Of a stretch of DNA of 51,457 nucleotides, positions 10,516 to 22,521 are shown in pieces. The DNA is from Polysphondylium violaceum (Eukaryota; Evosea; Eumycetozoa; Dictyosteliales; Dictyosteliaceae): contig AJWJ01000117.1 of assembly GCA_000277445.1 (NCBI GenBank), positions 1-51,457 of the forward strand, in the 5' to 3' direction. The notes beneath the pieces were generated by a model. That model made no database searches, had not been told where the DNA came from, and saw only the letters and a list, made by a program, of their open reading frames with translations. Every line of letters starts with the position of its first letter. The first letter of the stretch is position 1. The translations under genes were made by a program, and so were the position numbers.

Positions 10516-11878
10516 ATGGAATCTAGATTTATACTGTAATCATAATCATCAATCATACCGAATAACATTGTTTATGGATGTGCGTGTGTGTTTATCTTAA
10601 AGATGTGTAATTGCTGTTGTTGGAAAGTGAATTTAATAGTTTAGATAAAATCAAACTGTCATCAAGTATTTATAGAAAGAGGACAGCAGCAACAACATCA
10701 CTCTGGGGGTGTGTGTAAGTGGGGTAGTAGTATCTATAGGGCAGTGTGTTGGATTGATTTAATCTCATTTGTATTCAATTTTACTTTTACCTAAACCATC
10801 GTTTGCTATATAAAGGTTTCGGCTTTTAAGTTCATACTTATCTGGATAAAAAAATATCAATGTGATAAAAACAATTGTTTTTAGCACCACTCTGTGTGTG
10901 CATATACACGTCATAAAAATATATGGGGTATAGTGTCTACCTTAAAATGGTAAAAAAAACACTTTTATCCCCGTTGTTATTACCAAGGGGGGGTTTTAAA
11001 TTTAGAAAAAAGTATGTGTTTTTGTTTTAATATAACTTTATTTATACTTTTAAGAGAGAGTGTGAGTGTGGGAAGTAATATAATATATAATACTATATTT
11101 AACAACAATAAGAAAAAGAAAATAAAATAAAAAAAGAAAATCACGTCAGAAAAAAAATAAATATCTAGTATGTGATGTGAGAGGAAATAAAAGAATGAGG
11201 AAACATCAATCACGACAACAACAACAACAAAATAATATCTAATATACCATCGTTGATTGAATTTAGATAAATTTATCTAGATGATTGTTTTTTTTTAAAA
11301 TTTTTTTTTCAATTATTAGAAAGTCAGGCCAATCAATCTCTGCATGCTTGATTATTATGTGGAGGGGAGAGTTTGATTGGATTATTTTTTGCAACAATTT
11401 AGTATAATAGATTATTCCTTAGACCCACCACACATACTATATATAACATACATATATAATAGGTAGGGTACTATATACCAACAATATATATAATATAATA
11501 TAAATAGATGTGTTGTTGTACATAACAGAATAGGATTATTTTTTTTTTTTCTTAAATTTATTCAGCACCCCACAACACTAAAACTATCCCCCTTGATTTT
11601 TTTTTTTCATCACACTATTTTTTTTTTTTTTTTAAATTTTTTTCTTTTTTTATTTATTTATTTATATACACCACCCTACCTCTTTGTAATAGTAATAGTA
11701 GTAGTAGTAGTAGGAATATAATCAACACAGAATATAGAGTTTATGTATATATCAATAATCAGAGAATAACAGTAAATAATAGAGATAGATAGATAGATAG
11801 ATAATAGTAATAGATTGTACATCATTTATAGTCCTTCTATCTATACGATAGAAAGAGATAGATATATACTAGAAAAGA
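10516..11878. other. Long intergenic region with G-rich then A/T-rich halves
   Basis: The left part (about 10560-10740) is G/T-rich on the plus strand (GGGGGTGTGTGTAAGTGGGG) and probably is leader of the minus-strand small gene. The right part has many T and A tracts, GATA repeats (11790-11812), TAG repeats (11691-11712) and a CA/AC-rich leader before the start codon at 11879. Short frames such as a Phe/Leu/Ile-rich one at 10980-11213 on the minus strand look like A/T noise. No RNA gene was recognised. Confidence 0.55.
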
Positions 11879-14800
11879 ATGAATGAGTTTACTACAAAGA
11901 TGAACTACTTGATATCTAAGTTTATTGATCCAAATTTATCAATCAGTGGAGGCAGTAACTCTAATAATGGATCGGGAAACAATAGCGGAGCATCGTCTCC
12001 CTTGACAACAGCAGGCGGGAGTGGAAGCAATAGTCCCAATTTAAATATTTCGACAGAGAAACCAAAGCTGAAATACAAACATTGGTGTACAACAGTCGAT
12101 AAGAAAATACATACCATCAATGGACTGATGCCACTGCTCGAGGCTAGTTTTAGCACGTCTGAAGAGAAAAAAAAGGAAAAGGTATTGTTGTCTTATCAGA
12201 AATTCAATACCGTCTTGCAGGAGTTGGTTGCCTTGTTGGAGGTCACCACTTACAAACCAAACATTACACATAAATCATTGGAATGGAACTCACACACAAA
12301 CTCGACTCCTACCGCCAACGGAGAATCAGATTCTCCACCTTCATCATTCTTTCTCTCCACCTCACCAGGATCACCTGTTGTGTCGCCATACAGTGTATCA
12401 CCAACCTCCACACCTATTATTGTTCCAGATGAAATTAATGTACATAGTTTAAATAATAATAATAGTAATAGTAGTAATAGTAATAGTAATGGTCATCATC
12501 ATCATCATCATAATAATAATAGCACAACCAATGGACTTTTAGCGACCATTAATAATTATAAAGATATGGTAAACAATCATAAAGATAAGGAATCATCTAC
12601 CAACAACAACAATAGTAATACTGCAGGATCATCATTGACTTCCGCAAAAGCAACCAAGGTTATATTGATCACATGTAGAGAGGCATTACTCCAGGTATGG
12701 GGATCTTTGCAAAGCTTTATAGAGAAATACTTTCAATTGGACAAAGATTTCTCATTGATATATCAGTGCATGTTATTGATTTGTAAAAGAAAAGAGTTTG
12801 ATAGTTCAGTATCAATCATTGACCCAATCACTCAGAAACCATGGTCACTCTCACCCAACGATATCCTTGCAAAGTATAGATACAGATTGTATAAAACATT
12901 TTTCTTTGTTAGTTCTACTTTATCATCTCGTTCTTTTTATTCAATTCCAACAATTCATTTTTGTTCAAAGGTATGTATATCACTCGGTAATACTTGGTCA
13001 TCACCACCAAACTCTAATATCAAACTCTATTATCTATCTCTAGTATTTATCATTATCATATTTCCGAATTCCAAAAGTAGCTAGAATGATACTTGAATCT
13101 ATAAATCCACCCGAAAATGAAATTCAAGATATTATCTCACATTTTCCATGTCCATCTCATTTAAAACATTTGAATATAGTAGGTGATAGACCTGATAAAT
13201 CACCATTTCATACAAGTTTAATGCAAATGAGTAGTGCTAGTAATATTAGTAATAGTAATAGTAGTAGTAATAATAGTAACAATATACCATTAACAAGTTC
13301 TTTAAATATGCAAAATAATAATAGTAATAATGAAAGTTTAACATATGAAGAATTGTTTGATCAAAAATCACATGGATGGGTCGATAATTTAGCTAGAAAG
13401 GAAACAGTGTACTTTATTTTTTTCAAAGAATGGTTTTTAAATTGTAAATATATATTAGGAGAAAATGTAGATATGAAAAGTGTACCGGGATTCTTTACAA
13501 TTGCCTACTCACTTTTACATGAAGTCAAAACGAGAGATCAGGCCCAACCACCCCTCTCAAAACCCACACCTTGTCTCGATGCTCAATTCACACTGATATC
13601 GTCGTGTAGGTTGGACAATATGATCGAGGTGATGATCAAGATACTGTTTCTCAAGACAAGTGTATATGATGTAGCGTCAGTGTCTATCACATTGTCGCTC
13701 AGCGAGGCGTGGTTAAAGGAGCATGGCATTCTCTCTGACAGTTTTGACATCAACTTTTTCTGTGAGGGTATCGAGGGCATCATCAAGTCAGATCACCATC
13801 AACTCCTTATCAGGGCCTTTCAGATGCTCTACAATAGCTCCGAGTCGTTCCAGGGAGCATTTAGAAAAAAGTTGTTTGGTGACCTCTTGTTGACAAAGTA
13901 TTTCTATCAGTTGTTTCTTCATTGGGACCAGCCCGTCAGAAATGCCTATCACCATCTACTCTTGTACAAGATGGTGAGAATAAAGAGAGCCAATTTGTAC
14001 GAGAGTGGCTTCTCGATTGGCGAGTTTAGCAAACTGACCCATGTAAATACACCAATCACCAAATCCCTCTCACCCGCAAAGTTTATCGAAGGTAGCAAAG
14101 ATGAGAGCCACAACTATGGGTCCTCTTCAAGACTTGTATCCAATTCAGCCTACTCTTCAATGATTCCCAAACCAATATATTCATCTGCACCCCCTCCATC
14201 CATTTTATCATCCTCATCCTCATCGTCACCATCTTCACCATCATCACCATCATCCTCTTCTAATCCTGGTTCACCATCAACTTCTCAAATCAAAAAAGTT
14301 GCTCCACCCGTTCCACCAAGACCAAGAGTATTCAAGTCAAATAGAAATCCAATGCCTATGCCAGAAGGTGGTATTTCTAATAATAACAATAGTAATAGTA
14401 ATAATAATAATAGTTTAGAATCAGAGGATTCTTTTGTATTTGTAGAAAATCCCAATGACCATCCTCCTCTTCCAATTCCTCCACCAAAACCATCACATCT
14501 TAGTTCATCCTCATTGTCATCAACACCATCACCCATCTCATCACCAGCAGAACCATCATCATCAAAAGTTGCCATCCCATCTTCCTTAAAGACAGAAAAG
14601 TTTAGTAAAGAGTATTCATTAGATATGTATGTATTATATCTTTTTATTGAAGGTAGTCACACCATTATGATAACCTTATATTAACATATCAACAACGCAC
14701 CCAGTGAACTATTTTTAGAAATTGAAATTTTTGTTAAAAAAGTTCAAGATCAAATGAGGGATCCTGAATTAAAGTATCACGATCCAATTTTGTCACACTA

Positions 14801-14927
14801 TGTTGCCTCATCAATTAGTGAATTCAAAACTTATATTGCTCATGCTAATCAAATCGACGCTGTACCACCAAAAATTATTCCTCTAATGTTTGCAAATTCT
14901 GCTGCAATTGCAAATTATAGAGATTAA
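11879..14927 (+). CDS. Large dictyostelid protein, probable DUF1765/UPF0592-like domain
   Basis: Three exons, 11879-12970, 13044-14626 and 14705-14927, give 965 residues. Introns are in phase 0 and phase 2 (AT|T, Ile). The N-terminus has Ser/Gly/Asn spacers and a short helical unit (KYKHWCTTVDKKIHTINGL). The core from about 265 to 720 is ordered helical sequence. Its part DHHQLLIRAFQMLYN, then KLFGDLLLTKYFYQLFLHW and VRNAYHHLLLYKMVRIKRA resembles the conserved core of the DUF1765/UPF0592 family by eye. That family has no settled biochemical role. A Pro/Ser-rich linker with PPVPPRPR and PPLPIPPPKP motifs (about 770-875), suited to SH3 binding, precedes a conserved helical tail. A His run and several Asn runs are encoded in exon 1. 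What else: an unknown Rho/Rab regulator; no catalytic motif is seen. Confidence 0.7.
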
Positions 14928-15503
14928 CAACACCAACCCAACACCTATAGTATATTATATTTCCCGTCACATCCATTATATAACAACAATACAACCCCTG
15001 CTCCCTCCTCACTCAAAAGAAATGGTCATCATACACATATATATAAATAATATATAAATAAATAATATATATTAACTAATATCACAGTACCTCATCAAAT
15101 AAATCCCCCTTATCTATTTTTTTTTACTTTGAAAAGCATCTGTGTTGTGATTTTTTTTGTGCAAAAATGGTGGCTTTTATGTGAAAAATTGATATTTGGG
15201 TGGGTTTTTTTTTGCAAATTTTTTTTAAATTTTTTTTTCATGTGGTAAAGATTTGTGTTGTTGATCATTTGTTGAGCAGAAATTCTGAATTTATCCTTTC
15301 TTTTACCACACTTTTTTTATTTTTTTATTTATTGTATTATATCTATATTTATAAGGTGTGTTAACGTTTGATAGATATCCATCAATCAACAACAAACCAA
15401 CCAAACAACCAAACAACAAAACAACACTCTCTCATATATACTCTTTATTTATTTATTTATTTCATTCATCTATCTTTTATATATATAATAAGTAATAATA
15501 ATA
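14928..15503. other. Intergenic region with T tracts and C/A-rich leader
   Basis: This 576-base gap between two plus-strand genes holds 3' sequence of the DUF1765-like gene, several T homopolymers (15119-15340) and, from about 15370, a G-poor CAACAAACCAACC-type leader running into the RhoGEF start codon. No gene is seen. Confidence 0.6.
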
Positions 15504-18500
15504 ATGTCACTTCAGTTTGATCCAAATCTAGAAGCCCAAGTCAATCAGTTTCTTGGAGATGTTGATGATTTGATCACTGCTAAAAATGGTACAGTTGTTG
15601 ATAAACTCGTGTCGTTGATCGCTTGTGAAGAAAAACCAGTGAGAGAGAATGCTATTGCTATGCTTGCATATGCCAATCAATCACCAGCCAACAAAGATAT
15701 CTCTAGAGACATTGGCTTACTTCAAGTGTTTTTGGACCATTCCAATCCATCAAAATTGGTCGGTGCTTTGAATATTGTCAAAAGTGCCACAATGGGTTTA
15801 ATGTTTTTAGCCAATCATTGTATGTATAATAATAATAATAATAGATATACGTACAGATATATTGAATCTGACATACTAATCATATACAATAACACAACAC
15901 TAGCCGATGTAAATAAACAATTTATTTCAGATAAAAATGGTATTGATACACTATTTGAACTACTTCGTGATTTGTTGGCAATGATTAAATCGCCACCACA
16001 AGATTTAAAAAAAGAAGATATTTTATCAACTTTGACACAAACTCTTAATCTTCTCATCATCTTGACATCACTCCCAACCACTAGAGAAAAGATGGGTACC
16101 GTCCAAAATCTTTTGGTTTTAAATACACTTTTATCCTATGAGAATCCAGCAAACATTGATTTACAGATCCAAATCCAAGAGAAAGCTTTATCTTGTGTTA
16201 ATAATATTTGTTTACATAGTAAGTAATAATAGTTGGTATGATAGTGGTAGTATGTAGAGATGACTAATCATATTCAATATAAAATGTATAATAGAGGAGA
16301 ATAAAGAGAATGCTAGAGTTGCAGGATGTATTGAGAGTGTATTGAAATTATTTGCATCAACAAAGGTTGCTGTTCAAGATAGTGCACTCAGAATGATTTA
16401 TAATATGACTATATCAGATGCCAACAGAGAGGCAATCAGACGTGCCAAGGGTTTGGAGGCATTGGTCTCATTATTTAAGGGTCAACCAGATGCTTTGTTG
16501 CTTTTGGCATTGAAAGCCTTGTCCAATATGGCAGTCGACAGACAAACCATTGAGTATGTTGTCAACAATCCAGAGACCGTTTTCCAACCATTGCTCGCAC
16601 TCCTCCCATTCAAGAGCAATGACCAAATCCTCGATCAAATCTTTAGTGTCATTCAGAATCTTGTCTCTGAAGAGAACCTCATTGAAGGTGTATCAAAGTC
16701 TGGTCTTTTAGGAAAGATTGTAGAGTCTGTCAAGGGCATGCCATTGACCAACACCACCCAACAGTCTATTCTCATTAAGGCCTCGTGTATTATATCTGCC
16801 CTCATCACTATCGAAGAGGTTCAACAACAATCGGTCGAGAATGGTGTTTTGGCCTTGTTGATTGATCTCGTGCAATTGCCTTCAGCCGAGGTGAGAAGAG
16901 AGTCTGCCAGATCTTTGGCCAACGCCACTCCATATTTTGACGATGTCCGTTCAGAGATTGGCAGCCTTGGCGGTGTGAGCTTGTGTCTTGAATTGCTCTT
17001 GTCTGCCGACAAAGAGGTTGTCAAACAAGCCGCTAGAGCCTTGGTCAATTTGGCCAGAAACACCCAAAACGAAGAAAAGATCTACGAGGCCAAGGGTCTT
17101 GAACATTCTATTCGTCTCATTCAAAACGCCGAAAAAGACCTCAAGATGCTCGGCACCAAGCTTTTGGTCAATCTCTCATTGAACGAAGGTGCCCGTGTGT
17201 CCTTTTGTCAAAAGGGCGGCCTCTCGATCGTTGTGCCTTTGTTGACATCCAATGATCCCGAGCTCCAATTACAAGGTACCAAGATCATCACAAATTTGGC
17301 CATCAGTGGTAGAAACCGTAAGCTCATGAACGAGAGCTACCCCGACTTGGTCCCAGCCCTCCAAAAACTCACCAGCTCTGCTGTGCCCGAGATCAAGGTG
17401 CAGTCTGAAGTCAGTCTTAGCAATTTATCCTTCCCCTATGAAGCCAGCTACGAAGGCTTAGATTTTGGCCTCGAAGATGCCATGCCCACTCTTTTAACCT
17501 CTCAATATGAAAGAGACGATGATGATGATGATGAGGACGAAGACGACAAGGAGGAACGTATCAGACAAGAGGAGGAGGATCTCAGACTTGCTGCTGAACA
17601 AGAGATTCAAGAGAGAAAGAGAATCATGGAGGAGGAGATGAAGAGAATCGAGATTCGTAGAAAACAAGAACAAGAAAAGAGACTCCAAGAGGAACAAGAG
17701 ATCAAGCAAAAGAAGGAAGAGGCAGAGAAACTCAAAAAGGCTCAAGAAGAGTTGGAGAGATTGACCCTCGAAAAAGAGGCCAAAGAAAAGGCTGAAAAAG
17801 AGAGAATCAGACTTGAAGAGGAGAAAGAAAAGGAGAGACTCGAGGCTGAGAGAATCAAATTACTCACTGAACAACAAAAACAAAAAGAAGAGGCCGATGC
17901 TAGACTTTTGGCCGAACAAAAACAAAAGGAAGAGGAGACCAGACAAAGATTGGCCAAAGAGGAGGAAGAGAGACAAAGAATCAAAAAAGAAGAGGAAGAG
18001 AGAATTAGAAAAGAGGCTGAAGCTGAAGCTGAAAGACAAAGAATTGCCGAGGAAGAGAGAATCAAAAAGGAGAGAGAAGCAGAGGAGGCTAGAATGAGAG
18101 CCGAGGAAGAAGAACACCTCAAAAAGATGCAAATGGAAATCAAACAACGTGAAGAAGACGTTAAAAAGAAGGCCATTGAAGACGAGGAAAGAAGAAAGAG
18201 AGAAGAAGCTGAAAAGAAACTCAAAGATCAACAAGACAAAGCCTCTCAAGAATCTGCCCGTTTGGCTCAAGAAGCTGCCAAGGCCCAAAAGAGAGCCCAT
18301 ATTGTACAGGAAATCATGCAAGTCGAGGTCAACTATGTCAAGAATCTCACACTCATGGTCAGAAAATTCCTTCATCCATTGGCCTCTGCCTCGGCCTCCA
18401 AGAGACCCATCATTGCCACCGACAAGGTCACCTCTATCTTTTCCACCATTGAAAACATTCAAAATCACAACAGCATCCTCGCTGATGGTCTTCAATCGAG

Positions 18501-19302
18501 AATCAAGAGATGGTTGGCCGACAACAAAAAGGACTATTTGTTGATTGGTGATATTTTCCAAAAGGCTAGTGGTTTTATGAATGATTACAGCAAATACATC
18601 AACAACTACAACGCCTCTATCAAGATCTACAACGAGTGCAGAAAGACCAATCCAGCATTTGCTCAATTTATTGCCAAAGTTGAAAACGATCCAGAATTAA
18701 ATGACAAGGAACTCGAGAATCTTTTAATCACCCCCGTCCAACAATTGCCCCGTTACATTATGTTGATCAACGATCTCATTAGAAACACCAACGAAGATCA
18801 TCCCGATTTCAAACCACTCACTGACGCCTTGGAAAAGATCAAACACATCACCTCTTATATCAATGAGAAAAAGAGAGAGGCCGAAGATGCTTTTGCCATG
18901 CTCCAAATCCATCAAACCCTCCATGGCAAAGTCCCATCCTCATTCATTGCTCCACACAGAAAATTCATTAGAGAAGGTACCGTCCATTTTGGCTCCTCTA
19001 GTGGTTCCTTTAAGGACAAGGACCCCGTGGTTTTCCTCTTTAACGATATGGTTATGATGACAATCAAACACCCATCCAAACCAAATGAATACAAATACCG
19101 TTACAGTGCCCTCCTCTCACCCTCCACCACCGTAGAGGAACTCCCAAGTGTAAATAATGGTTTTATTATCAAAGCATCCCAATGGTGGTCATTTAGTTGT
19201 TCATCTGCTCAAGAAAAAACCAATTGGATTGAAACTATAAACAAAGCTCTTCAAAACTTACCCAAAGAAAGTTTAAAAAATGCTTCCATTAAATTAAAAT
19301 AA
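15504..19302 (+). CDS. Armadillo-repeat RhoGEF (ARM - coiled coil - DH - PH)
   Basis: Three exons, 15504-15819, 15904-16218 and 16295-19302, give 1212 residues. Introns join T|CC (Ser) and A|AG (Lys). Residues of about 20-600 form armadillo repeats (for example SARSLANATPYF-type, QAARALVNLARNTQNEEK, GTKLLVNLSLNEGARVSF). An Asp/Glu run near 619 begins a coiled coil of about 240 residues rich in EERIRKEAEAE-like sequence. Residues of about 876-1069 are a DH domain: IVQEIMQVEVNYVKNL opens it and LLITPVQQLPRYIMLINDLI is the conserved helix. A PH domain follows (about 1082-1196), ending SCSSAQEKTNWIETINKAL with its invariant Trp. DH-PH proteins load GTP on Rho/Rac GTPases to steer actin; the ARM part likely selects partners or location. 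Codon use becomes markedly GC-richer from about 16900. Confidence 0.9.
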
Positions 19303-19617
19303 ATAGTATAATATTAATATCAAATAAAAAAAAACCTGTTAATTAATCAATCATCCCAGGACCCAAATGACTAAAACTTTCTCCAAAGAAATTTTCGATT
19401 TCATCCAAATATCTTTTTTTGAAATAGAATCAAAGATTCTGCTATCCTTCCTATAATTTTAAATATTTTATAATATTATCAAAAAAATCTAAAAATATCG
19501 AAAAATATCCTTAGTATATATAATATTGATGAGCTCATCAATTTTTAATACGTCATCAAATTTTTACTAATTCATCAATTAATTATTTTATTATTTCTCT
19601 CTTTTCAAAGCAAGAAA
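19303..19617. promoter_or_regulatory. Upstream region of the first secreted paralogue
   Basis: This 315-base region contains a segment (about 19402-19440, ATATCTTTTTTTGAAA then AAAGATTCT) that recurs before the second paralogue (about 20771-20805). It also holds an 18-base palindrome at 19525-19542 and TCATCAA repeats. It therefore looks like promoter DNA copied with the gene. Confidence 0.6.
19525..19542. promoter_or_regulatory. 18-base perfect palindrome with TCATCAA repeats
   Basis: ATTGATGAGCTCATCAAT is its own reverse complement. It lies about 75-95 bases before the start codon at 19618. Further TCATCAA copies follow in direct orientation at about 19552 and 19572. A dimeric transcription factor site is the natural reading (inference). 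The second paralogue lacks it. Confidence 0.5.
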
Positions 19618-20684
19618 ATGAAAAAGATTTTATTAGCTCTCTTCTTAATTTTAACCTATTGTACAATTCAATCAAGTGCTCAATATAACGGTGTTGGCAT
19701 TTGGAATTTCAAAAGAAATATTGAAGTCGGTGAATTACAATATTCAAGATCCAGTGAAAAAGCTGCTCCCAAGATTGTATTACCCAATTTGTTTTATGAC
19801 AACAAAGGTTTTCAACAAAGTACATTTAACAATCAAACCAAAGTATTAACTCTTATCGCTCAAAAGTTTGTAAGTATTTAAATTGTCGGCAAAATACATT
19901 TTCTTTAACTATTAACACAACAACATAGTATAATGAAGGATCAGTTATTTATAGTATTGATACTCTTGGTTGGAAAGTAATTGCATCAGCAAACTATACT
20001 AATGAATATGAATTTGGTGGTTTGGAATCTGATCAAACCAGTGGTAATGGAGTGTTTGGTGTTTACAATGACAATTCTGGTTCTGATTTAATTCATACAA
20101 TGAAAATCAACTTTGGTAACAACAAAGCAATCTCTATTGGTAGTTTTAAAGGAAGCTACAGAGGTTCAGTTTTTCTTCCATCCACTCAAGAATACTATAT
20201 GGCATTCGTTAATAATACTGGTCTATTTGTCAAAGTTTTTGATAATAATTTCATTGAAATTCAAGAAAAAAAATCATATTTTGTCGACAATGACTTCCCA
20301 GTCAATGATACTCCGTAAATATTAAATGTTTATCTCTATCTATATTTATCATTTTTTTAATACTTGAAATTTTATAGATTAAATCTAATTTATGATCCAC
20401 AAAATGATCAAATTATTGCAACTGTTTCAATGCAATACTCTAGCACAGATGTTACCTATGGATTGGCTTATTTTGATTTTAATACTTTTGGTTTCGATGT
20501 CACAAATATGTATGGTTATAGTGGAGACTACTTTTTGGCCACTGTAGCTTTAAAAGGCTCAAATTATGTATATACTTTTGCATCTAATATTGGTGGTGAT
20601 TTGTATATGTATGAATGGAACTTTTTGACTGGAAGATTTCTTTCACTCACCCAATACTATACTGAAATTTTAGCTGCTTTCTAA
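19618..20684 (+). CDS. Secreted protein, tandem paralogue A, unknown function
   Basis: Three exons, 19618-19869, 19929-20314 and 20378-20684, give 314 residues. A textbook signal peptide (KKILLALFLILTYCTIQSSAQ) with likely cleavage after SSA precedes a domain without membrane helix or anchor. The mature chain is rich in aromatic residues and beta strands. Four similar units can be picked out, each with a hydrophobic strand, a turn and an aromatic strand (VIYSIDTLGWKVIA; YYMAFVNNTGLFVKVFD; GLAYFDFNTFGFDV; DLYMYEWNFLTGRF). This suggests a small beta-propeller, which is inference. I do not recognise the family; it looks like a dictyostelid-specific secreted group. The neighbour downstream is its paralogue in the same direction, 268 bases away. 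Confidence 0.85.
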
Positions 20685-20952
20685 TTATACCCCGAGTATG
20701 ATCAATTTTTTTTATATGTCAATAAAATTAATCCTCCATAATTTTTCAAAAGAAATTCTTAAAAATATCTAGGGATATCTTTTTTTGGAACATTGAAACA
20801 AATTCTTCCCACCCCCCAAAAAAATGATTTTAAATTTTTTAAAAAATTATTGTCAAATATCAAAAAGTATCTAGTATAAAATGTAGAGATCAGCCTTGAA
20901 GCTCTTTTTTTTTTTTCTATTGATATTTAAAGAAATAAAGAGAAGCAACAAA

Positions 20953-22031
20953 ATGGTAAAGTTTTTAATAGCTTTAGTTTTAATTTTAACCTATTGTACA
21001 ATTCAGTCAAGTGCCCAAACAAATTTTAATGGTGTTGGCATTTGGAATTTAAAACTCAATATTGCAATCGGTGTAATTGATTACCCAACAAGTGATCAAG
21101 CTGTTCCCAAAGTTCAATTACCCAATTTATTTTATGACGATAAAAGTTTTCAACAAAGTACATTTAACAATCAAACCAAAGTGTTAACGCTTATTGCTCA
21201 AAGATTTGTAAGTAAATTCAAATTGTTTTAAGGCAAAATTTAACTAAACATAAAAACAACAATATAGAATAATGGAGGATCAGTTATATACAGTATTGAC
21301 ACTGTAGCTTGGAAAGTAATTGGATCTACTAGTTATGGAAGCTTATATAAATTTGGTGGTTTGGCATCCGATCAAACCAGTGGTAATGGAGTTTATGGTG
21401 TTTATGTCGACTATTCTAGTAACAGATTAGGTATCCTAAATACAATTACACTCAGTTTTGCCAACAACAACAAAGCATCCAGTGTTGGTAGTTTTGCAGG
21501 AGATTACAGAGGCTCAGTTTATGTTCCATCTTCTCAACAATACTATATTGCATTCACCAATACTACTGGACTCTTTGTCAAAGTTTTTGATAAAAAGTAC
21601 AAAGAAGTCCAAGAAAAACAATCTTTATTTGCCAACAACGATTTCCCAGTCATAGACACTCCGTAGGTATTGAGAAATTTATATCTCTATTTATCAATAA
21701 TTATTGATACTTTAAATTTTATAGATTAAATCTCGTTTATGATCCCCAAAATGATCAAATTATTGCAAATGTTCAAATGCAATATAGTAGCACCCAGGTA
21801 ACCTGCGGATTGGCTTATCTTGATCTTAATACTTTTGATTTCTTTTTAACAAATATGTATGGTTATAGTGGTGATTACTTTCTCTTCACTGTCGGTTTGA
21901 CAACTTCAAACATTGCCTATACATTTTCAATTGATTTTAATGGTCTTTTTTATGTCTATAAATGGAACCTCTTTACTGGTGTCTATCAAACATATTCTGA
22001 ATACTATACTCCAATTCTAGCTGCTTTCTAA
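20953..22031 (+). CDS. Secreted protein, tandem paralogue B, unknown function
   Basis: Three exons, 20953-21207, 21268-21662 and 21725-22031, give 318 residues. The start at 20953 was chosen over an upstream frame extension (20896) because it aligns exactly with paralogue A: MVKFLIALVLILTYCTIQSSAQ. Intron positions and phases match A. Differences cluster in loops: NILNT-type changes around LGILNTITLSFANNNK and the strand DFFLTNMYGYSGDYF. Shared long runs show both copies remain under constraint, with no sign of decay. The same propeller-like arrangement is likely. Expression may differ, since the palindrome found before A is absent here. Confidence 0.85.
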
Positions 22032-22521
22032 TTAGGTCCTGCCCTACCCAAACTAGTACTTAATCAACACTATCGTACCATATTCAATTCATTTTTCATT
22101 CATAATAAAATATTATCCAATCATAATATTTCAATCTCAACAATTTGTAAAGTGGGAAATGTGGGATTTTGATTGAATGTGTGATTGTCGAGTGAGTGTG
22201 GGTGTGGGAGAGATATGAAATGACGTATTTGGTATCTTTTATTTTTAGTTTTTCCTTCCTTTTTTTTTTATTTTTATTTTTATTTTTTTTTTTTCAAAAG
22301 ATTTTTATTGGGACAAAGTGATGGAGATTTCGTTACTGCTATTGTTATTTTGTTTCAGCTAATACATATACATATATCAGTATACATATACATATATATT
22401 TAGTGTGTAAATTTAAATACAAACAGAGTAATATAGCGTTGTTAGGTATTCCATATACTGACAGTACTCTTATACCATATCAACTAATCGGTAGTTGGGT
22501 GGAGTATTGAAACACTATAAC
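22032..22521. other. Intergenic region before the CH-domain gene
   Basis: The 490 bases hold a G/T-rich patch at about 22150-22215 (GTGGGTGTGGGAGAG), T tracts at 22260-22300 and a TATACATATACATATATA stretch at 22368-22400. No coding sequence is seen up to the ATG at 22522. Confidence 0.6.

Larger units (their letters stand above)
19402..22031 (+). repeat. Tandem duplication carrying two secreted-protein genes
   Basis: The unit of about 19402-20684 (promoter plus gene) is repeated at about 20765-22031. Both copies keep three exons with introns at the same places and phases (0 and 2), nearly identical exon 3 length (307 bases each) and long identical protein runs such as YCTIQSSAQ and FQQSTFNNQTKVLTLIAQ. 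Intron and flank divergence says the event is not recent. Confidence 0.85.

Noticed and set aside
10980-11213. Phe/Leu/Ile-rich minus-strand frame
   Set aside because: Composed of T/A homopolymer-derived codons without a start context or domain.
17860-18666. 268-codon minus-strand open frame opposite the RhoGEF coiled coil
   Set aside because: Its Leu/Phe/Ser-rich sequence is the mirror of GAG/AAG/AGA codons in the coiled coil on the plus strand; there is no domain and the plus-strand protein is certain.
20896-20952. N-terminal extension of secreted paralogue B (MKLFFFFLLIFKEIKRSNK)
   Set aside because: Alignment with paralogue A places the start at 20953, directly before the signal peptide; the extension comes from a T tract.
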